From: Gammaproteobacteria bacterium
GTDB lineage: Bacteria > Pseudomonadota > Gammaproteobacteria > Nevskiales > Nevskiaceae
Length of the DNA stretch: 64,000 nt
NCBI GenBank assembly: GCA_026398815.1
Contig: JAPLSA010000008.1
Coordinates: 186,001-250,000 of the forward strand
Direction: 5' to 3'
Made by a program: the position numbers and the translations under genes. How positions within the stretch are numbered: the stretch's first letter is position 1; the number at the start of each line of letters is the position of its first letter. Shown one piece after another: positions 59,908 to 64,000 of this stretch. Below the pieces are notes generated by a model. The model saw only the letters and a list, made by a program, of their open reading frames with translations, made no database searches and was not told the origin of the DNA.

Positions 59908-60908
59908 GCCGGGATCAGCCCCAGCGCTTCGTGGACACGGGCCAAGGTGGCGTTGGCGCGGCGGCTGGCGCGTTCGGCACCGTCCTTCAGCACCGCGCGC
60001 AAGCCGTCGCGGTCCTCGCGCAGTTCGGCGTACTTGGCCTGCACCGGCTTCAGGCACTCGACCACGGCGTCGGCGACCGCGCCCTTGAAGGCGCCGTACT
60101 GCTTGCCTTCGAACTCGGCTTCAAGCTGGGCCACGGTCTTGCCGGTGGTCGCCGCCAGGATCGACAGCAGGTTGGACACGCCGGGCTTGGCGGCGATGTC
60201 GAAGCGCACCACGCCATCCATGTCGGTGACCGCGCGCTTGATCTTGCGGACGATCACGTCCGGACCATCGAGCAGGTACAGGGCATTGGTTTCGGCGTCA
60301 TCGGACTTCGACATCTTCGCGGTCGGGTCCTGCAGGCCCATGATCCGGGCGCCGACCGGCGGGATCATCGGCTCCGGCACCGTGAAGACGGGGCCATAGA
60401 TATTGTTGACCCGGTTGGCGATGTCGCGGGTCAGCTCCAGATGCTGCTTCTGGTCGTCACCGACCGGCACCTGGGCGGCGTCATAGAGCAGGATGTCGGC
60501 CGCCATCAGTACCGGATAGCCGAACAGGCCGGCGTTGATGTTGTCGGCGTGCTTGGCGCTCTTGTCCTTGAACTGCGTCATCCGGCCCAGCTCGCCGAAC
60601 TGCGTGTAGCAGTTGAGGATCCAGCCGAGCTGCGAATGCGCCGGCACATGGCTCTGCACGAACAGCACGTTGTCCTTGGGATCGAGCCCGCAGGCGATGT
60701 ACAGCGCCAGGAATTCGTAGCAGCGCTCGCGCAGGATTGCCGGGTCCTGGCGCACGGTGATCGCGTGCAGGTCCACCAGCATGTAGTGGCAGTCGTACGT
60801 CGCCGACAGTGGCAGCCAGTTCTTGATCGCGCCGAGGTAGTTGCCAAGCGTGAGACGGCCGGACGGCTGGATGCCGGACAGGACGGTAGGGCGCGGGTTC
60901 GCAGTCAT
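59904..60908 (-). CDS. trpS: Tryptophanyl-tRNA synthetase
   Basis: The 334-residue class I synthetase has [20 protein letters not shown] with the TLGN variant of HIGH typical of Trp[38 protein letters not shown] and the KMSKS loop in [15 protein letters not shown]. It charges tRNA-Trp. It is followed by scpA with a GTGA overlap; the S2P-like gene ends 20 nt upstream. Confidence 0.96.
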   Translation of the reverse strand: MTANPRPTVLSGIQPSGRLTLGNYLGAIKNWLPLSATYDCHYMLVDLHAITVRQDPAILRERCYEFLALYIACGLDPKDNVLFVQSHVPAHSQLGWILNCYTQFGELGRMTQFKDKSAKHADNINAGLFGYPVLMAADILLYDAAQVPVGDDQKQHLELTRDIANRVNNIYGPVFTVPEPMIPPVGARIMGLQDPTAKMSKSDDAETNALYLLDGPDVIVRKIKRAVTDMDGVVRFDIAAKPGVSNLLSILAATTGKTVAQLEAEFEGKQYGAFKGAVADAVVECLKPVQAKYAELREDRDGLRAVLKDGAERASRRANATLARVHEALGLIPA

Positions 60909-60928
60909 CGGTCGAAAAGCGTTGGGGT

Positions 60929-61591
60929 TCAGACGAGGGTGACGATCATCGAGATCAGGCCGAGCAGCAGGCTGATCAGCGGAGTCATGATCGCGCCAAG
61001 CACGCCGACGAAGGCGAGCAGCAGGATGATCGGGAAGGTGTAAGGCTGGATGCTTTCCAGCTGCTGCGCCGGCTTCGGCGGCAGGGTCACCAGCAGCATG
61101 CGACCGACATCGAACGGCGGCAGCGGCAGCAGGTTCAGCACCAGGAAGCTCAGGTTGAAACTGATGCCGAGCTGGGCCATCAGGTGCACGCCAAGGCCCA
61201 CGCCTTCGGCCGCGCCATAGGTGAACTTGAAGACGAAGGCCCAGGCCAGCGCCATCAGGAAATTGGCCACCAGGCCGGCGGCGGCCACCTTGACCGCGCC
61301 ACTCTTCGGATCGCGGAAATTGCGTTCCGAGATCGGCACGAACTTCGGCCAGCCGATCAGCAGGCCGCCCAGCCCCGCCTGGCTCAGCGCAATGAACACG
61401 CCGGGCAGCAGCAGGGTGCCGATGGGATCGACATGCTTCAGCGGATTGAGGCTGATGCGGTCGTACTGCTTGCCGGTGTTATCGCCGAGCAGCAGCGCGA
61501 CGCGGCCACGGGCGATTTCGCGAACGGTGAGCGCCAGCACCAGCGGCAGCAGCGAAACCGCCAGCCGCTGAAAGAGATCGAGGGAGTCCAT
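60929..61591 (-). CDS. Site-2-protease-family membrane protein lacking the HExxH motif
   Basis: The 220-residue protein aligns by sense to the small S2P family usually found beside trpS/yci[41 protein letters not shown] and [20 protein letters not shown], which retains the Asp of the third metal motif. The first TM, where HExxH should be, reads [13 protein letters not shown]. Both zinc-ligand His are Arg (residues 24 and 28), with Glu25 kept. It therefore probably cannot cleave by the zinc mechanism and may be a pseudoprotease. Confidence 0.85.
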   Translation of the reverse strand: MDSLDLFQRLAVSLLPLVLALTVREIARGRVALLLGDNTGKQYDRISLNPLKHVDPIGTLLLPGVFIALSQAGLGGLLIGWPKFVPISERNFRDPKSGAVKVAAAGLVANFLMALAWAFVFKFTYGAAEGVGLGVHLMAQLGISFNLSFLVLNLLPLPPFDVGRMLLVTLPPKPAQQLESIQPYTFPIILLLAFVGVLGAIMTPLISLLLGLISMIVTLV

Positions 61592-61630
61592 GCGGCGATT
61601 ATACCGGCCGGCCGTCGGCCAGCCGCCGGC

Positions 61631-62266
61631 TCAGTCGTCCGCCAGCCCGAGCATCGAGACGTCGCCCTTGCCCCGGCGCAGCAGCACCGGCGCGTCGCCG
61701 GTGAGGTCGAGCACGGTGGTCGGTTCGGTGCCGCAGTTGCCGGCATCAAGCACCAGATCGACCGAGCGTTCCAGCCGCGCCCGGTCGTCGTCGAGGTCGT
61801 TCAGCGGCTGTTCCTCGTCCGGCCACTGCAGCGTGCAGCTGAGTAGCGGCTCGCCGACCAGTTCCAGCAGCGCCTGGGTCACCTTGTGCTCGGGCACACG
61901 GATGCCGATGGTCTTGCGCTTCTCGTGCTGCACACGGCGCGGCAGTTCCTTGGTCGCTTCGAGCACGAAGGTGTACGGCCCCGGCGTCAGCTGCTTGAGC
62001 AGGCGGAACTGCCAGTTGTCGACCCGCGCGTAGGTGGCGATTTCGGAGAGATCGCGGCAGACCAAGGTGAACTGGTGGTGACGATCGAACTCGCGCAGGC
62101 CGCGGATGCGCTCGGCCGCGTCGCGGTCGGCCAGCCGGCAGCCGAAGGCGTAGCAGGAGTCGGTCGGATAGGCGATCACCGCGCCCTGGCGGACGCGGTC
62201 GGCCGCCCGCTGCAGCCAGCGGCGCTGCGGGTCGACGGGGTGCAGTTCAAGCCATTCGGAAGCCAT
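61631..62266 (-). CDS. YciO/Sua5-family protein (threonylcarbamoyl-AMP synthase-like)
   Basis: The 211-residue protein has the YrdC/Sua5 fold: AVIAYPTDSCYAFGCRLADR, RGLREFDRHHQFTLVCRDLS, EIATYARVDNWQFRLLKQLT, PGPYTFVLEATKELPRRVQ and TIGIRVPEHKVTQALLELVG. It matches the YciO subgroup rather than TsaC/Sua5 proper, since it keeps 'HHQFTLVCRDLSE'. YciO can make threonylcarbamoyl-AMP, but in vivo roles are unclear. It lies 39 nt upstream of the S2P-like gene. Confidence 0.9.
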   Translation of the reverse strand: MASEWLELHPVDPQRRWLQRAADRVRQGAVIAYPTDSCYAFGCRLADRDAAERIRGLREFDRHHQFTLVCRDLSEIATYARVDNWQFRLLKQLTPGPYTFVLEATKELPRRVQHEKRKTIGIRVPEHKVTQALLELVGEPLLSCTLQWPDEEQPLNDLDDDRARLERSVDLVLDAGNCGTEPTTVLDLTGDAPVLLRRGKGDVSMLGLADD

Positions 62267-62389
62267 GCCGGCATTGTCCCATGCCTGTGTGGCAGGGCGC
62301 CGGACCGGCCGATGACGCAGCGGGACGCGTGGCTATAATCCGGCCCATTCGCGGTCTGCCGGACCGCTGCCAGAGCCTCACGCCGCGCC

Positions 62390-62941
62390 ATGAATGCCGT
62401 ACTCGACCTGATTCCCGCGATCCTGTTCTTCGCGGCCTACAAGCTGTACGGCATGTTCACGGCCACCGCCGTGCTGGTCGTGTCGCTGCTGCTGATGGTG
62501 CTGGTCACCTGGCGGCGCACCGGCCAGGTGCCGAAGCTGCAGCTGGCGACGGCCCTGGTGGCGACCGTGCTCGGCGGCATGACGCTGTGGTTCCGCGACC
62601 CGACGTTCATCCTGTTCAAGCCGACCGCGATCTACGGCGCGTTCGCCTTGGCGCTGCTCGGCAGCCACGTGATCGGCGACAAGGTGCTGATGCAGCGAAT
62701 CCCGCAGAAGGCGATGGTGATGCCGGATGCGCTGTGGCGGCGGCTGAACTTCGCCTGGGCGCTGTTCTTCGCGTTCTGCGCGCTGCTGAACGTCTACGTG
62801 GCGCTGAACTTCAGCGAGGAAGTCTGGGTGAAGGTCAAGGTGTTCGGCTTCACGGCGCTGATGTTCGTGTTCATGCTGGCGCACATCCCGTTCCTGTCCC
62901 GCTACCTGGTCGACTCCCCGAAAGATGCCGCTCCGCGTTGA
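62390..62941 (+). CDS. yciB: YciB/IspZ inner-membrane septation protein
   Basis: The 183-residue protein has five or six membrane segments: LIPAILFFAAYKLYGMFTAT, AVLVVSLLLMVLVTWRRTG, GGMTLWFRDPTFILFKPTAI, WALFFAFCALLNVYVALNF and VFGFTALMFVFMLAHIPFLS. The RDPTFILFKPT segment is the family signature. YciB is linked to septation and envelope integrity. Its 3' end overlaps bolA by 17 nt. Confidence 0.94.
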   Translation: MNAVLDLIPAILFFAAYKLYGMFTATAVLVVSLLLMVLVTWRRTGQVPKLQLATALVATVLGGMTLWFRDPTFILFKPTAIYGAFALALLGSHVIGDKVLMQRIPQKAMVMPDALWRRLNFAWALFFAFCALLNVYVALNFSEEVWVKVKVFGFTALMFVFMLAHIPFLSRYLVDSPKDAAPR

Positions 62942-63197
62942 CAACATCCGCCAGACGCTCGAAGCGGTGCTGGCCCCGACCCGCCTCGACATCGAGGACG
63001 ACAGCCATCGCCACGCCGGCCATGCCGGTGCCAAGGGCGGCGGTCACTACCGGGTGTACATCGTGTCGGCGAAGTTCAGCGGCCGCACGCTGATCGCCCG
63101 CCACCGAATGGTCTACGAAGCGCTGGCCGAGCAGATGAAGGGCGACATCCACGCGCTGTCGCTGGTCACCAAGGCGCCGGACGAAATCGGCGAATAA
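62925..63197 (+). CDS. bolA: BolA-family protein
   Basis: The 90-residue protein has the BolA fold: IRQTLEAVLAPTRLDIEDDS, HRHAGHAGAKGGGHYRVYIV and RTLIARHRMVYEALAEQMKG. The His-rich loop HRHAGH and the invariant HRMVYEAL segment are clear. BolA partners monothiol glutaredoxins in Fe-S and morphology control. Adjacent yciB-bolA order is common in proteobacteria. Confidence 0.93.
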   Translation: MPLRVDNIRQTLEAVLAPTRLDIEDDSHRHAGHAGAKGGGHYRVYIVSAKFSGRTLIARHRMVYEALAEQMKGDIHALSLVTKAPDEIGE

Positions 63198-63203
63198 GGC
63201 GGC

Positions 63204-64000
<797 letters not shown>

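Overview
The window is GC-rich, densely coded DNA that reads like a chromosomal piece of a gammaproteobacterium of the Nevskiales/Solimonas type. The inference rests on the rluB-scpB-scpA-trpS-yciO-yciB-bolA-ligA housekeeping block and on two DUF1302-type outer-envelope genes, one in an operon with DUF1329, a YCF48-like protein and an MMPL/RND pump. No 16S gene is present, so the taxonomy is inferred. The left end is the edge of a photosynthesis gene cluster, so the organism is probably an anoxygenic phototroph.

1-8.6 kb: photosynthesis cluster. crtE-crtF-bchC run leftward, and the first bases of a further gene (bchX expected) overlap the bchC stop. crtD-crtC diverge from crtE. crtI-crtB plus an unnamed 48-residue membrane protein form a third unit. 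The crt set (E, B, I, C, D, F) suffices for spirilloxanthin-type carotenoids. Each of the three promoters carries paired TGT-N12-ACA boxes 7-8 bp apart, the PpsR/CrtJ signature. bchC and crtC have no ATG, GTG or TTG where their conserved N-termini require one.

8.7-16.6 kb: glnB, a glyoxalase-fold protein, a transglutaminase-like protease, an N-formylglutamate amidohydrolase family protein, tRNA-Pro(CGG), a polyprenyl diphosphate synthase, a ferredoxin reductase and a solo DUF1302 protein. 17.0-23.3 kb: a TetR regulator and a tripartite RND efflux operon. 28.1-23.3 kb (leftward): a tight six-gene run encoding three lipoproteins followed by an ECF sigma factor, a membrane anti-sigma candidate and a periplasmic sensor.

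28.2-39.3 kb: accessory genes. These are a PaaX-type regulator facing a crotonase-desaturase pair, a TauD-family dioxygenase, a large secreted M36 metalloprotease, an IS3 remnant with a nearby fold-back repeat, an hchA-luxR pair, a GlxA-type regulator and an HD protein. 39.3-49.2 kb (leftward): the DUF1302-DUF1329-YCF48-MMPL operon, with two unknown proteins and a crotonase downstream. It is flanked by a TetR gene and a divergent methyltransferase-acyl-CoA synthetase-SRPBCC operon, which together suggest lipid or hydrophobic-acid trafficking.

53.5-64 kb: a parA-like gene broken by an amber codon, six tandem ~120-bp palindromic repeats, then the housekeeping block. There scpA and scpB are split by an ABC exporter pair, and the site-2-protease homologue has lost its HExxH motif.
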